64,000 bases of DNA. It comes from Rhytidiadelphus loreus. Taxonomy: Eukaryota; Streptophyta; Bryopsida; Hypnales; Hylocomiaceae. The translations under genes and the position numbers were made by a program. The stretch covers positions 77,809,839-77,873,838 of the forward strand of contig OX344761.1 of assembly GCA_947034895.1 (NCBI GenBank). The letters are read 5' to 3'. Numbering within the stretch: the stretch's first letter is position 1; each line of letters opens with the position of its first letter. Under the pieces are notes generated by a model that ran no database searches, was not told the DNA's origin, and saw only the letters and a list, made by a program, of their open reading frames with translations. Shown in pieces: positions 21,619 through 33,427 of the stretch.

Positions 21619-22773
21619 TTATAATTCTATTGTTTTTTATTTTAATTTATTTTAGAAAGTATAGATTTTTTTAATTTGTTATGCTTCTTCAAAATAAAAC
21701 TAAATTTAGACAATTTCAAACTTTGTGATAAATTTTTTGTTGAATTAAATTTTTTGTAAGAATTTGTTACTCAACTTATATATTAATAGATTTTGATTTA
21801 TACAAACAAGTAACAAAAACAATACACAAATACAAATGATTAATAAATCAAATTACAATAAAAAAAGAGTTCCTTGAACTTGTATTTGTTGCAAGTTGTT
21901 TCACATTACTTGAACTCTTGAAGAATTACATATAAATATTGAAATTGAAATCACACAAGGCTCTACAAGTGTCCCCACCTTGATATGTGCACTATTGATA
22001 CATTGAAGAATGCAATATGTGCCTCTCTGTTGAGGTAACTAAGCCTAAATGTGTATGAAGTAGCCATTTAGCATTGTTACTATTATTAAATTGCCAATTT
22101 TTTGGTTGAATGTTTTTGAAAGTCAAAATAGTATTCTATATTTTCTTCTCAAGCATTCTTTGAACACTTTATAAAGAAATTATGAATTTTTAAAGTGCCA
22201 AAAATAGGTGTGCTCAAACAAAATTCTAAGTTCTCATAATTAAAGACAATAAGTTAACTACACTTAATTTTGACGACTTTCTAAAACCAACTACTACAGA
22301 TTCTTGACTAAAATGTATTCCCACCTTAGTGAACGCTTATTTAGATTCTCTTTTAGCACCTCCCTTTCACCAACTTTAGCCGAAGTTTGATCCCTATGGT
22401 TCAAGAAGGTGATATTACAGAGGTCTATCCGAAACCCTGTTCACACAGTTTCATCTTCTCTCCATTTGCGAGGGTTTAAGCTCATCCACTCTCCCCTCGC
22501 AAACTCCCTCAGCAGCTGGGAAGAACATCGAAGCCTAGAACCGAAAGGTTCGCAATTCGCCACCACAAATCCACTTCTCGCTCCATCGCAATTTTCCGAT
22601 TCCACACATGTAAGAACCATCGCATATGGACCCGAGAGTCTCAGCTTTCCTCGAAGAATGCTGAAGCTTTTGGACTTTGTGTCGTCGCGTGGATGGAGTG
22701 GGGAGCCTTCGGAGAAGGCGAAGAGAAAGATCGGTTTAGGGTTTAGGTTTTGAAGGAGTGAGGAGCCGGGTTC
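21619..22773. other. Intergenic, with a repeat fragment and the upstream region of the topoisomerase gene
   Basis: 21619-22020 is AT-rich with no ORF. 22030-22340 resembles the inverted repeat arms at 40446-42265 and 45305-46415 (GATTCTTGACTAAAATGTATTCCCACC-like end, TTTTTAAAGTGCCAAAAATAGGTGTG-like middle). 22410-22773 is more GC-rich and likely 5' leader or promoter of the topoisomerase gene; ORFs here on both strands (22409-22753, 22441-22968) show no domain. Confidence 0.55.
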
Positions 22774-25700
22774 ATGAGTTGGGTGCTGCGAGGGGTGAGA
22801 TCGCGCACCACCATGGCGGCTGTTACGCGCGGATGGGGCGTGCCAATGTGGGAGCTCTGCCATAAGCCTAATGCGCGATTGGCGGATGCTTGTGCTGAAG
22901 GTCGATGCTTTGTATTTCTGGAGGGCAGAGTGCTGCAGAATGGCGTCCTGCAGGTACGGGTTATGCACTCGTGTTTGCGATAAATTAGGATTGAGAGAGC
23001 ATTTGAATTGGTGCGTGAGAGTGTTTTGATGGATCGATTTGAGGAATTGAAAGAATTCAGTCGAAATTTTGGTTGTGATGGTGGTTGGAAGGTTTAGGGT
23101 TTATGTGCTCCTGTTCGGGATTTGGAGATGAATTAGGGTTGAGAGATTATTTTGATCGGGAGATTTGAGGAATGGAAAGAATGGAAGCGAAATGTTGGTG
23201 CTGGTGTTGGTTGGAAGGGTTTAGGGTTTGTGTACTCGAGTGGAGATTTGGCGATGAATTAGGGTTGGGAGATTATTTGGAATGGTTCGTGAGAGTATAT
23301 TAATCGTGAGAGTTGAGGAATTGAGGGAATTGAGTTGAAATTTTGGTACTGATGTTGTTTGGAAGGGTTTAGGATTTATGCCCAATGTTTGATGATTTTG
23401 ACGATGAATTAGGGTAGATAAATCGTCTGTGATGGTGAGTGGAAGTGTGATTCATTGGATTCGAAGAATTGAAAGAACGGAATTGGTTGCGGTGAAAATT
23501 TGATGGTTGGACGGATGAAGGGTTTAAGCACTCATGTTGGGATTGGGCGATGATTAGGGTAGAGAGATCATCTTTATTGGTTCGTACGACATTTTTCAAC
23601 CGTTAGATCCGGAGAATGGGAAAAATGGAGTTGGTTGCTGGTGAATTTTGGTGTTGCAAGGGTTTAGGGTTTATGTACTCATGTCGGGATTTGATGGTTT
23701 TGACGTTGAATTAGGGCAGAGTGGTCGTTTGTAATGCTGCATAGAAATTTTTGTAATCAATGGATTTCAATAATTGAAAGAACGGAATCTGGTCCTGGTG
23801 AAATTTTGGGTTAGTGGGATGTAGGTTTATGCACTCATGCTGGGATTTGATGGTTTTGACGATGAATTAGGGTAATAGATCGCCTTTAATGGTGCGTAGA
23901 AGTTTTCTCAATGTTTGGGATCGAAGAATAGAAAGAACGGAATCGGTTGCTGGTGAAATTTTGATGTTGATGTTGGTTGGAAGGATTTAGGATTTTTCGC
24001 GAATTGATGATTTTCGCGATAGATCAGTGTAGAAAGTTACCATGAAATGGTGTGTAGCAGTTTTTCTCAATCATAATAATGGAGATTTGGAATTAGTTGC
24101 TGGTGAAATCCTGGTGCTGATGTTGGATTGAAGGGTTTAGGGTTTGTCGCGATTTGATGGTTTTCGCGATGGATTAGGGTAGAAAATTTTCTACTCAAAT
24201 GGTGTGTAGTAGTCTTCCCTACCGTTGGATTTGAAGAATGGGAACTTTGGAATTAGTTGCTGGTGAAACCTGGTCCTGATGTTGGTTGGAAGGATTTAGG
24301 GTTTAAGGACATCCCGACAATTTGGCACCGTCGCTGCGCCCATAGAGAGGAAGGCCGGGTTTGGCAGTGGAAGCGCAGAGTATCGCAAAAGGAGGGCCAT
24401 AATCGAGGTGGCTGTTGCTGCCGCAAGTGGAGATCAAGTCCGATCCGTCGTGGTGGTGGAATCCCCGAGCAAGGCGAAGACGATCACCAAATACCTCGGG
24501 AGTGGCTACACGGTGTTGCCCAGCTATGGCCATGTCCGGGACCTTGCTGCACGCTCCGGTTCCGTTCGGCCAGAAGCCGACTTCAATATGCTCTGGGAGG
24601 TTCCCAGCACCGCCAGACCTCACATCAATTCCATCAAAGCTGCATTGAAAGGGTTGGCCCTTTGCTTCCTCCCCTATATTGCTGTCGTTGTACTTATGAG
24701 TGTCGTACTCCTCCAGTCTCGAAAGAAGTGTCCGCAGTTTTGTTGAAAACTTTTGGTACCAATTTCAGTGATCATGTTATGAAGAACATAAATTCAAAAA
24801 GGGTCCATATTTTATGTCACTGTAATCGGAGAAGAACATTGCATGTGTTCTTTGCAACCTAATTAAAATTGGACAGGAAAGAGCCTCCATACAACTTGCT
24901 CAAAACAATCTTGAAAAATTGGGTTAAAAAATGAGGTCCAAACAAGACACTTATATCAGGATGGTCGGGATGGAGGGAGTAAAACATTCAGGGTTTTAAA
25001 TTACGTGATACTATTTGCATCACTTTTAGCATTTTAACCAATGTGTTGGAGTGGTTTCATTGGGAGATTGGTATAGAGAGATGTGTAGAGATCTCTTTGG
25101 GTACAAGAGCCAAATCTTTATTACTATTTACAAATTTTGCATGCAATTTCAAATTAGGAGTGTAGGCCACTATTGAAGGGACAACAAGACATTTCCATTT
25201 CCATTCAAAGATGAGTAGCCATAGACATTTAGCCAAATCATGTGTACATCCAGTTTGAAGGCCACCCAGCTTGAAGGCCAACTAAGTGTCTCTTGGAAGA
25301 GATGAGTTATGGATGGTAACACGGGTCATTGTAAGAGACATGATCAAGTTCCTAATCGTTGTAATGTTGTTTACCTTAGAGCATCCTCAATCCAAACGGT
25401 ATATTGGTCCTCCAAATGTATTTCTAACTTTTGAATGGTACATAATTAGAACCTGAAATTTGCATCATTGGAGGGCATCCAAGAGGACTTTGAGTAGGCA
25501 CAAGAAAATTCAAATTTAGACATTAGACAACCAATTCAAAAGCAAGGTAAAAGTCAGAAACTATAGGAGGCTTGGCAAATCATGGTGACCAAAGCAAAAT
25601 TTGGCCATTGGCACTCCATATTTGCCATACCTACTCAAAGTGCTCTTGGACGTGCTCCCAATGATGCAAACTTCAAGTTTTAATTATATACCATTCTAAA

Positions 25701-28700
25701 GTTAGAAATACATTTGGAGGGCCAGTATACCGTTAGGACTGAGGATGCTCTTATTGCTGAAATTGATTTTGTATATGTGGTTTGGGTGTGTGGGGTGGGG
25801 TGGTTTAGAGCACAGGTGTTGGTGCTGGCATCCGATCCAGACAGGGAAGGCGAGGCGATAGCATGGCATATATTAGAGATGCTAACACTGGAGGGAGCAT
25901 TGAAGAATGATGTGATAGTAAAGAGAGTGGTGTTCCATGAGATCACAAAATCAGCAGTGATCAGGGCAATGGAATCAGCGCGAGATGTGAGTGAGACGTT
26001 GGTGAATGCCTACCTTGCGCGTCGTGCACTGGACTATCTGATCGGCTTCAGTCTCTCTCCCGTACTTTGGCGCAAGCTGCCGGGCAGCAAGTCTGCTGGG
26101 CGAGTGCAGTCGGCTGCTCTCCGCCTCATCTGTGACCGAGAGCAGGAGATTGAGACCTTCCGGAACCAAGAGTACTGGAGTGTAGAAGCGCAACTGAAAA
26201 GAGATGGAGTTGCTGCCACAATTGCTGCTCGTTTGACTCACTTGAACGAAGTTAAACTAGGCCAATTTTCCCTTGCGAATGAGTTGGATGCTGGATCCGC
26301 ATCTAAACAAGTTTCAGAAGCCAAGTTGCGTGTTCGAAGTGTGAAACAGAGGCTTGTTCGTCGCAACCCACCAGCCCCTTACATCACCTCCACATTGCAG
26401 CAGGACGCGTCGGCCAAGTTGGGTTTTGGGGCTACTCATACTATGTCGGTAAGTTACTACTGTGCCCTATAACGGATTTATGCACTACCATTTGACTTAA
26501 GTGCACCATTACCTTCTTGTCCCTGAAGGACCAAGAAGCCCAGATTGGCCTCATATTTTTATAGCACTTTTGAGCAGGTTATCGGGGATTTCTTTTGTCG
26601 AATGCTATTTTATTTTTCACAATATGAGCGATGGAATTGGTCATTTTCAAACTATGGATCCTTGGTTCTTAGTGGTTAATGCCACTTTTTCTCAGTGCTG
26701 CCGCTTCCCTCGTGACGTTACTCTCACTAAGGTAGTTCTCGGCGCCTGGATTGCAAGTAGTGTTAGGTCTCATTACTTTGTTGGGAGATCTCTTATTTTG
26801 TTCAACTTGGTGAAGGTGATACATTGCGATGCCTATGTCTGGTTTTACTCGCTGAGTAGACTTTATCGTGTATGTGCAGATAGCTCAAAAGTTATACGAA
26901 GGAGTGAAACTTGACGGTGATGAGCAAACGGGACTCATTACATATATGCGTACTGATGGTGTTCAGGTTCGATTTTTGTTTTTTAAGATATGTCGTCGTA
27001 CGAAGAGTCTATTAACCGTGCCTAGATGCAATACTTGTACATGTTTCCTGGAATTGTTGTCCTGCAACTTACCAAGTAATTGATGTGGGTTTGAAATCAG
27101 ATGTCTCCAGATGCGTTGGAGAGCATAAGGTCGCTGGCTGGCTCTAGGTATTAAACATGATGTCTCACTTTTTCCTATTTATTGTACAGCTTTCAAGTGT
27201 CTTTTTGTCACATTTTGGCTTCCATCACCTGTTATATCACGATGGTATTTAACCATTTCGATAAGTCTAAATTTTACGGGTTTATCATTATACACTCTTG
27301 AATCACACCGTACTCCTAATGTACAATATACAATCCTTGAGGTGCCCAATGTAACCTTTTCTCCATGATCAGTAGGACTCTCAAAGTGTAACGATTAGTT
27401 TGTATTAGATTTGGAAGTATGCTGTGAGATCGTTAGACTGAAGACAATGCTCATTATTCTATTCTGTAGGTACGGAGAAGACTACGTTCCTGCTGAAAAA
27501 CGTGTCTACGTATCCAAAGTGAAAAATGCCCAGGAAGCTCATGAAGCTATTCGACCAACAGATATTTTTTGCCTGCCATGTAAGCTTCTTTTTCTTTGTG
27601 CGCTCTATATCCACGTTTTTTTTTAATCTGAGCTTCAATTCCATTGATCTCTTCTTAGTATTTGGAGTACCTGTCAGTATGTATGTTATAGAAGAAATTG
27701 TTTCTGTTTGGAAAGTACACGTGACTACATACAACAAGTCCTATTGATCGTTGCGCATTTCTTCCCGATTAGGTGATCAGGCCAACCATGTTACAAGAGG
27801 GAAATGATTTAACAGGGCTCGCATTGTGAGTGCAGCATCCGTAGCCGATGTCTTGGAGGAGGATGCTTTGCAATTGTACACCCTTATATGGGCTCGCACT
27901 ATGGCGTGCCAAATGGAGGCTGCCGTATCTAGCCAGGTCTGGATGAGTAATGTTATCGTAAATCGAGGTCATTTAATTCAGTGTATTCTGCATTGAAATT
28001 TCGGACTAACACACTCTTTCTTGGTGTGGCTGGAGAGCGTTATCTGATCATCTTTTGGTCGTAAAATACATCAATTTGCTTCTCTTTTCCTATTCTGTGA
28101 TTCAGGTTTTGTAGGCCTCTGTTTGGATACAATACGGAAACGTTTACCGAAGCTGCGAGAGAAGCAAGCAGTGAAAGTATATAGTGAATGTACAAATTGG
28201 ATAGATCATATTGTTGATTACACTTAACATTGAAAATAATTCTGAAAATACTTTATTTTGGTCTCAACACTCATTCGTCTTGCATTGAGGTGACGTGTAG
28301 GTCTCTGTCGACGTGGAGGATGATTGTAAAAATGTGCAGCTACGCGCAAGTAGCTCCGCCATTACTTTTCCGGGATTTGTTGCACTTTATAAGGTTCGAA
28401 CTGCTGGACGTTTCATAATGTTACGAGGTTCAACTCTCCCATCTGGAAATAGGATATGCATTTATATCATTTAGGCATCGGAGCACTCAAAAGTCTAGCT
28501 CCAACGATGACGTAGGCTGTGCACGTCTGATCCGTACTGTCAACTTTGATTTCTATCCTTCATGATTGATCAATGATGGCACCCTATTAAATTGCCTAAT
28601 GCTAATGCACAGGACACGGCAGCGCTTGGTAAATTTGCAGAAAAACTTCAAGATGATGACAAAGATGAACCTACCGCAGATTTGGATCAACTTAAGGTGA

Positions 28701-31700
28701 CGAATTTTTTTTTTTAATTTCAGCTTTCCCTTCTTCGGATTTCACTCGTCCCTCTGCCTGAAGTATTGAAATGGTGTGGGTTTAAGCCACTTGTCTTGTA
28801 TGAAACCTCTATGATGGCTCAGTTTCTTGACAATTGAGATGAATCATGCAACCATGGTAATGAAGTGGACTTTGTATGGTAAGAAAGGTGGGGGATTCGC
28901 TACTGCTCTCAAAGGTTCGACCAATTCAACACTTCACAGAACCGCCGCCTCGATTTTCAGAGGGTACTCTAGTAAGTTTGCCCAATTCATATTGATGCTG
29001 TGTCTTTGATGCAAAATTTTCACAACTCGTTTGTTTATTCGAGTGTCACGTTGTTCTCCTAAAAGAGATCGTAGAACTTTTCTTTTCCATGAACATAGCC
29101 ATTTGCAGGTTAAGCGTCTGGAAGAGCTAGGCATTGGCCGTCCTTCAACATATGCCCCTACTCTACGTACTTTGCAGGTATTGTCGTATGGTCCCTTCGA
29201 CTGGCATCTGGGCATATATCTTGTCACGTAGATTCGAGAGCTTCTCTGCTTGTGCCTTCTGAAACTTTTTACTTTATTTGAGATGATGTTTGGTCTACAG
29301 CTTCAAATTCTGGTGAAAGTTCTTCTATTAAGGTCCTCTTGTCTTGTGATTTCCTTTCGAATATATATATAATAGTTTTATACTTTTTTTAAGCATGCTC
29401 CCCTTTGTTTCAGATGAGGAATTATGTGAAAATTGAAAAACGCCGGATTATGCCTGAGGCACGAGGACGAATGGTATGTACGGGAACTGTGCCTTCCATT
29501 TTACTCTTATTTTTAAATGTACCAGTATGTTGTGTATGACTTTGATTTTCAATTCTAAGCATTTTCAGGCATTCTTTTTTACCTCCAGCATGGTAGCTCC
29601 CTAATTTTCTAACATTTTATCCCTTTGCAGGTCTCTGCGTTCCTGATTCATTATTTTCCAGACTTTGCAGACTTTGCTTTTACTGCAAATATGGAGCGTC
29701 AGGCATGGACTTTTTCAACCATTTTTCCTAAGTCAAATGCTTTTTTGATGTCATACTATAGATTGCGTGCGTCTTATGAAATTCGTATTTCACATCTATT
29801 TCAGTAAAATTGTTCCATTATTTCTCTATTTTAAGGTGAATCTTGCTTCCAATACTCAACTGCGTGAGTTGAGCGGCTAGCATTGTGCTATCAATTTGCT
29901 TAATGCTTAGAGTGGTTTATGAAACGAACGTAGTTGTGGAGTCAAGAACCTCACTAACGGAGACGGGTTTTGTGAGACAGCTTGATGAAGTATCAGCAGG
30001 GCAGGCTGATTGGAAGAAGGTGTTGGGGAGTTTCTGGCCTGACTTTCATGGAAGTGTTCTGGATGTCATGAAGATTCCTGTTGATAAGGTGAAGTTCATG
30101 TTACCCATGTTTTGATACTCTGCCACATCCTACCATGAAATCGGAGAGTTTTTTTTTATCGTTTTATTATTTCATTTGTGAAGGTGGTGGAGATGCTTGA
30201 AGAAGTGCTTGCTAAACAGTTGTTCCCAGCAACAAGCACAGGGATTGGGGACAGAGTTTGTCCAAGGTAAACTAGTGCCTTACCCCGTTTAAAATTACAA
30301 TGCTGCTAAGAAATGTGTCACGCCCTGTATATACACGGGATTTCTGTGGAGGCTTAGGAGATTTGACCAATTTAGCTTCTGCAGCTATTATTCTGAGTGA
30401 ATGTGCTCGTCTTTTCCTCACTGATGAAGATGATATCTTGAATTGAAAATCTGTCAGCTGCAAGGAAGGAAAGGTGTCTCTGAAATTGAGTTGGTTTGGA
30501 GCTGGCTACTTTTTTGGATGTTCTCGTTATCCCAACTGTGTGTAAGTTTCTCTTCCAATATGTATTAGTTCTTTTTGATCGCACTAGCTTGTTCAGGAAG
30601 TACTAAAAAACATTCCTAACAAACCTTTAACCCCTGAAGGACCAAGGATTCATGTTTATAAAATGACCAATTAGATTGATTATATTGTACAAATATAATT
30701 AAAATGGCGCCAAATTTTATATCATTAGAATCAGTGCAGAACATTGCATGTGTTGGGCAAAACATAAATAACAGTGGACGAGAGAAGTCCTTAAATGACT
30801 TACTTAGAACTGCAAAGAGAACATGAGGCCCAATTTGTCTGTACTCTAGCTTGATATTTCCACGATTGTATCCACAAACAGTTAGCATTGTCCTCTGACG
30901 ACCTTGGCATGGTCGAAGCATATCACGTGCTTTTAATTTACGCACATCAAAGTTCGTAACTGTTTCTCCCATTTCTGTTATCCAGCTTCAAAGCTAATAT
31001 GGTATCTGGAGAGGACGAGTCTAGTGAAGATGAAGATCTGGAAACACCAGCTGCCCTGTGGTCCGCTATTGCACGTCCTCCAAAGGTTCTTGGTGTGGAT
31101 CCAGCTACTCAACTACAGGTATTTCTTTACAGAAACTTTACAGGCGTCCTTGCTTGTGGCAGAATGCAATGAAACGAGTTTGTCGGACGATAAATGGGTG
31201 GATACTTCGTGTCAGTGGATTTGGGGGAAGAAATACCCGATGAAGAAATAAATAACACCTTAATTTTTGTTGATGTTTTTAGGTGGTCATGAGGGTTGGG
31301 CCTTATGGAGCGTATGTACAACTTGGAGAAGCTTCCAAAAGACAGAAGCCTCGTCGAACTACATTACCCAAGGTACAGTACATTGTCGACTTTGTAAATC
31401 ATTTTTTTTTCATGCAGAAGAGACTTCGCCATAGAACTGCTCGCTTTTCTCAGAGAGTTTCAACACTGCCGCAGAGGCAGGCAACCCCACTTCCACATGG
31501 CACGAATAATAAATTAAATTTCTTCCTTTTCTCTTTTCATGGACTTCCAACCGTTTGCTTAAGGTGGGTGCTCGTAAAAAACGTTTGGTTTTCATGCTTT
31601 TACAGGGTGTCAAAGCAGACGAGGTTACCTTAGAAAAAGCGTTGGAGTTGTTGAGCTTTCCCCGTGAGTTGGTAAGTGCCCTGATAAAATGGTTGGTAAT

Positions 31701-33427
31701 TATTTTTATCGATTACAGCATCATATGTTGAAGGTCGAATTTCTCTGTTTTTTCGGTGATGAGTATTTGAATAATTTGGATTTGGAATATACCCAGACAT
31801 AATGTAAAGACATACTCAAGTATTCGAAATGTCTTGCATTGCTATAATTTTCCTCATTATTGCTAAAGTGCTGTTGGCAATAGCCATGTACTGACAGTCC
31901 ACTTGAGGATCTTATAGATATAATTGGCCATATTGGGAAAAGCTTTAATGTCTTTAACCCCTACATGCCCAAGGCGCCACACTTTGGTGTTGATGTAACA
32001 TGCAAGTTATATAAAATCTTACGAATTAACTACTATTAGTATTTCCTTATTCAGGTGAATAATCATTCCAGTCTAGTTCTTACTATCAAAAAACATTTTT
32101 GGAAATAATATTCTTGATACGAAGGTGTCCACTGCAAAACCTGATTTTTTCTAGTTTGAAGACAAAGAGCTCTTGGAGATAGACCTCAAATAGACCACAT
32201 CTTGGGAAAAAAAAAACATTACAAATTGCGAACACATGGAAAAAAAAGTGAAGATTAGATTTGAGATGGAATAATTCGTTGAATACCCTTCTGAGCAAAC
32301 AATATAATCTTTCAATCCATATGTGATATTGTGTCGTCTTTTCCCCTTGTGATCTTCGATTGCTTCGACTTACCAGCTATTGTTGTGTGCATTCCTGTTC
32401 ATATTTTCCGTTTCACTTACGATTTTATCTGTCTGACAGGGAAAGCACCCTCTAGAAGGAACACCCATTACAATAAGCATTGGAAAGATTGGTTATTTTC
32501 TGCGACACCGGGCAGTTAGTGCATCTGTTCCTCAAGTAAGATTTTGCAGCAAGATTTCTGTTGTCTACGGTCTATTTCTTATCAAACATTGATATACCTC
32601 TATCAGACTGTTATGAGATTCTTACTGATCGTCCTTTGCAGGGCCTTGGTTTGGAAGATTTGACTATGGACAAGATCCTTGAAATATTGAAAGGAAAACA
32701 TGTCTCAAAACGAGGACGGCGACCCCGTAAAGTTGCAGTAGAAAAGCCAGTTGTAAAATCGAGCAGCAATGAAAGTGAATCATCTTCAATATCACAGAAT
32801 AGCTCACTCACTTCAGTATCACCTCAGGAGGAGCAGAGTCCAGAGATGCCACCAGAGAAACCGAAGAGGAAATATGTTAAGAAGGCGAAACAAAAGAGTG
32901 AAAAAATTCCAAAGGACGAGGTTTCAGAAGACTCGCTGAATGGGCCTGACCCTGTCATTAAAAAGAGGGGAAGGGGTCGGCCTAAGAAAAATGTGGCAAC
33001 TCCATCCGAGCTCCTTCTCGCCCAGGTCTTCATCTTCATCCTCTCCACTCCCTCCTTTTTTTTCCCCCTTTTTCCCGTTTGCTCTGTGTTCTTTCCATGT
33101 TATCAATGTTAAGCTAATAGACTTTAGATTCATATAGGCCTCAGGTTTAGTTAGTCTTAAGTTACTGTTAATGTAATACAAATTTTGTTAGTGTGAAGTT
33201 CGTGTCATTGGCAATTACTCTTTTGGAAACTATTGAGTTGATATTAAGTGAACATTAACATAAACTTGACATTAATATATTAATATTGATCTAGAATAAC
33301 ATCAAGTTACTATTAATAATTTTGTGAATCTCATTGGGGATCTTTTGAGTTGTTAGAAGTGAAAGTACTGGCTCTACAGGAATGATAGCTTGATAAATAC
33401 ATGTGGTTTTCTTTTCAGGGCGAGTAG
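22774..33427 (+). CDS. TOPA: Bacterial-type (type IA, TopA) DNA topoisomerase I, organelle-targeted, about 1,010 aa, 22 exons
   Basis: Exons: 22774-22953, 24300-24652, 25809-26448, 26880-26966, 27101-27147, 27470-27579, 27836-27936, 28301-28393, 28613-28696, 28888-28971, 29109-29177, 29414-29473, 29631-29702, 29981-30088, 30184-30266, 30458-30541, 30986-31118, 31283-31372, 31606-31671, 32440-32535, 32642-33025, 33419-33427. The frame stays open throughout. It relaxes negative supercoils through a 5'-phosphotyrosine intermediate. Toprim domain: VVVVESPSKAKT (E114) and DPDREGE (D187, D189). Catalytic Tyr413 sits in GLITYMRTDG; later core motifs are EAHEAIRPTD, QHFTEPPPRFSEGTLV and LGIGRPSTYA. 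A four-Cys zinc ribbon spans C722-C751 (CPSC...GCSRYPNC). The basic tail has AT-hook-like RGRRPRK and RGRGRPKK. The Arg-rich N terminus suggests mitochondrial or plastid import (start 22774, or 22813 in the same frame). Intron 13 uses a GC donor. Least certain: the exon 2 acceptor, the exon 10 acceptor and the last exon. Confidence 0.92.
23056..24299 (+). repeat. Nine-unit degenerate minisatellite in topoisomerase intron 1
   Basis: Units of about 125-165 bp carry, in order, GAATTAGGGT(T/A), GAGAGATTATTTT-like sequence, GAATTGAAAGAA(T/C)GGAAT, GGTGAAATTTTGGTG and GGAAGGGTTTAGGGTTT. The telobox-like step TTTAGGGTTT or a variant recurs near 23090, 23216, 23362, 23517, 23660, 23822, 23988, 24130 and 24291. 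The array occupies nearly the whole 1.35-kb intron. The proposed exon 2 acceptor (TTTAG|GG at 24299) lies in the last unit. Confidence 0.8.
24740..25000 (+). repeat. Dispersed repeat fragment in topoisomerase intron 2
   Basis: Shares ordered motifs with 30631-30860 in a later intron of the same gene: GAACATTGCATGTGTT, an (A)ACTTGCTCAAAAC/ACTTACTTAGAAC step, and AATGAGGTCCAA / CATGAGGCCCAA. Both are probably members of the TTAA family or of a relative of it. Non-coding. Confidence 0.5.
25379..25750. mobile_element. Tourist-like (PIF/Harbinger) MITE, 372 bp, in topoisomerase intron 2
   Basis: Flanked by TTA on both sides (25376-25378 and 25751-25753). Its ends are 62-nt terminal inverted repeats, starting GAGCATCCTCA on both strands, that match at about 57 of 62 positions by eye. 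A 3-bp TTA target duplication is the hallmark of PIF/Harbinger-derived Tourist MITEs. It ends only 58 bp before exon 3, so it may contribute sequence next to the branch point region of that intron. Confidence 0.88.
30631..30860. mobile_element. TTAA-family element in topoisomerase intron 16, right end unclear
   Basis: TTTAA at 30626-30630 is followed by CCCCTGAAGGACCAAGG, the family's left terminus. The body resembles 24740-25000. I cannot find a clean right terminus before exon 17 at 30986, so the end coordinate is approximate. Confidence 0.55.
31958..32345. mobile_element. TTAA-family element in topoisomerase intron 19, right end unclear
   Basis: TTAA at 31954-31957 is followed by CCCCTACATGCCCAAGG. 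Its first 100 bp match the copy at 16811, and a segment near 32300-32345 (CTTTCAATCCATATGTGATA) resembles sequence near 17830-17870. The right terminus is not recognisable, so the end is approximate. No coding capacity. Confidence 0.55.

Noticed and set aside
22441..22968. 175-codon minus-strand ORF upstream of the topoisomerase
   Set aside because: No domain, overlaps the topoisomerase first exon, composition-driven open frame.
27775..27835. In-frame phrase reading VIRPTMLQEG just before topoisomerase exon 7, as a duplicated exon
   Set aside because: It echoes AIRPTD only over four residues and runs into a stop; the acceptor at 27835 gives full continuity without it.
28393..28930. GGTTCGA strings as tRNA T-loops
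   Set aside because: They occur at an exon end and inside a coding exon of the topoisomerase; no acceptor stem or anticodon arm can be drawn.
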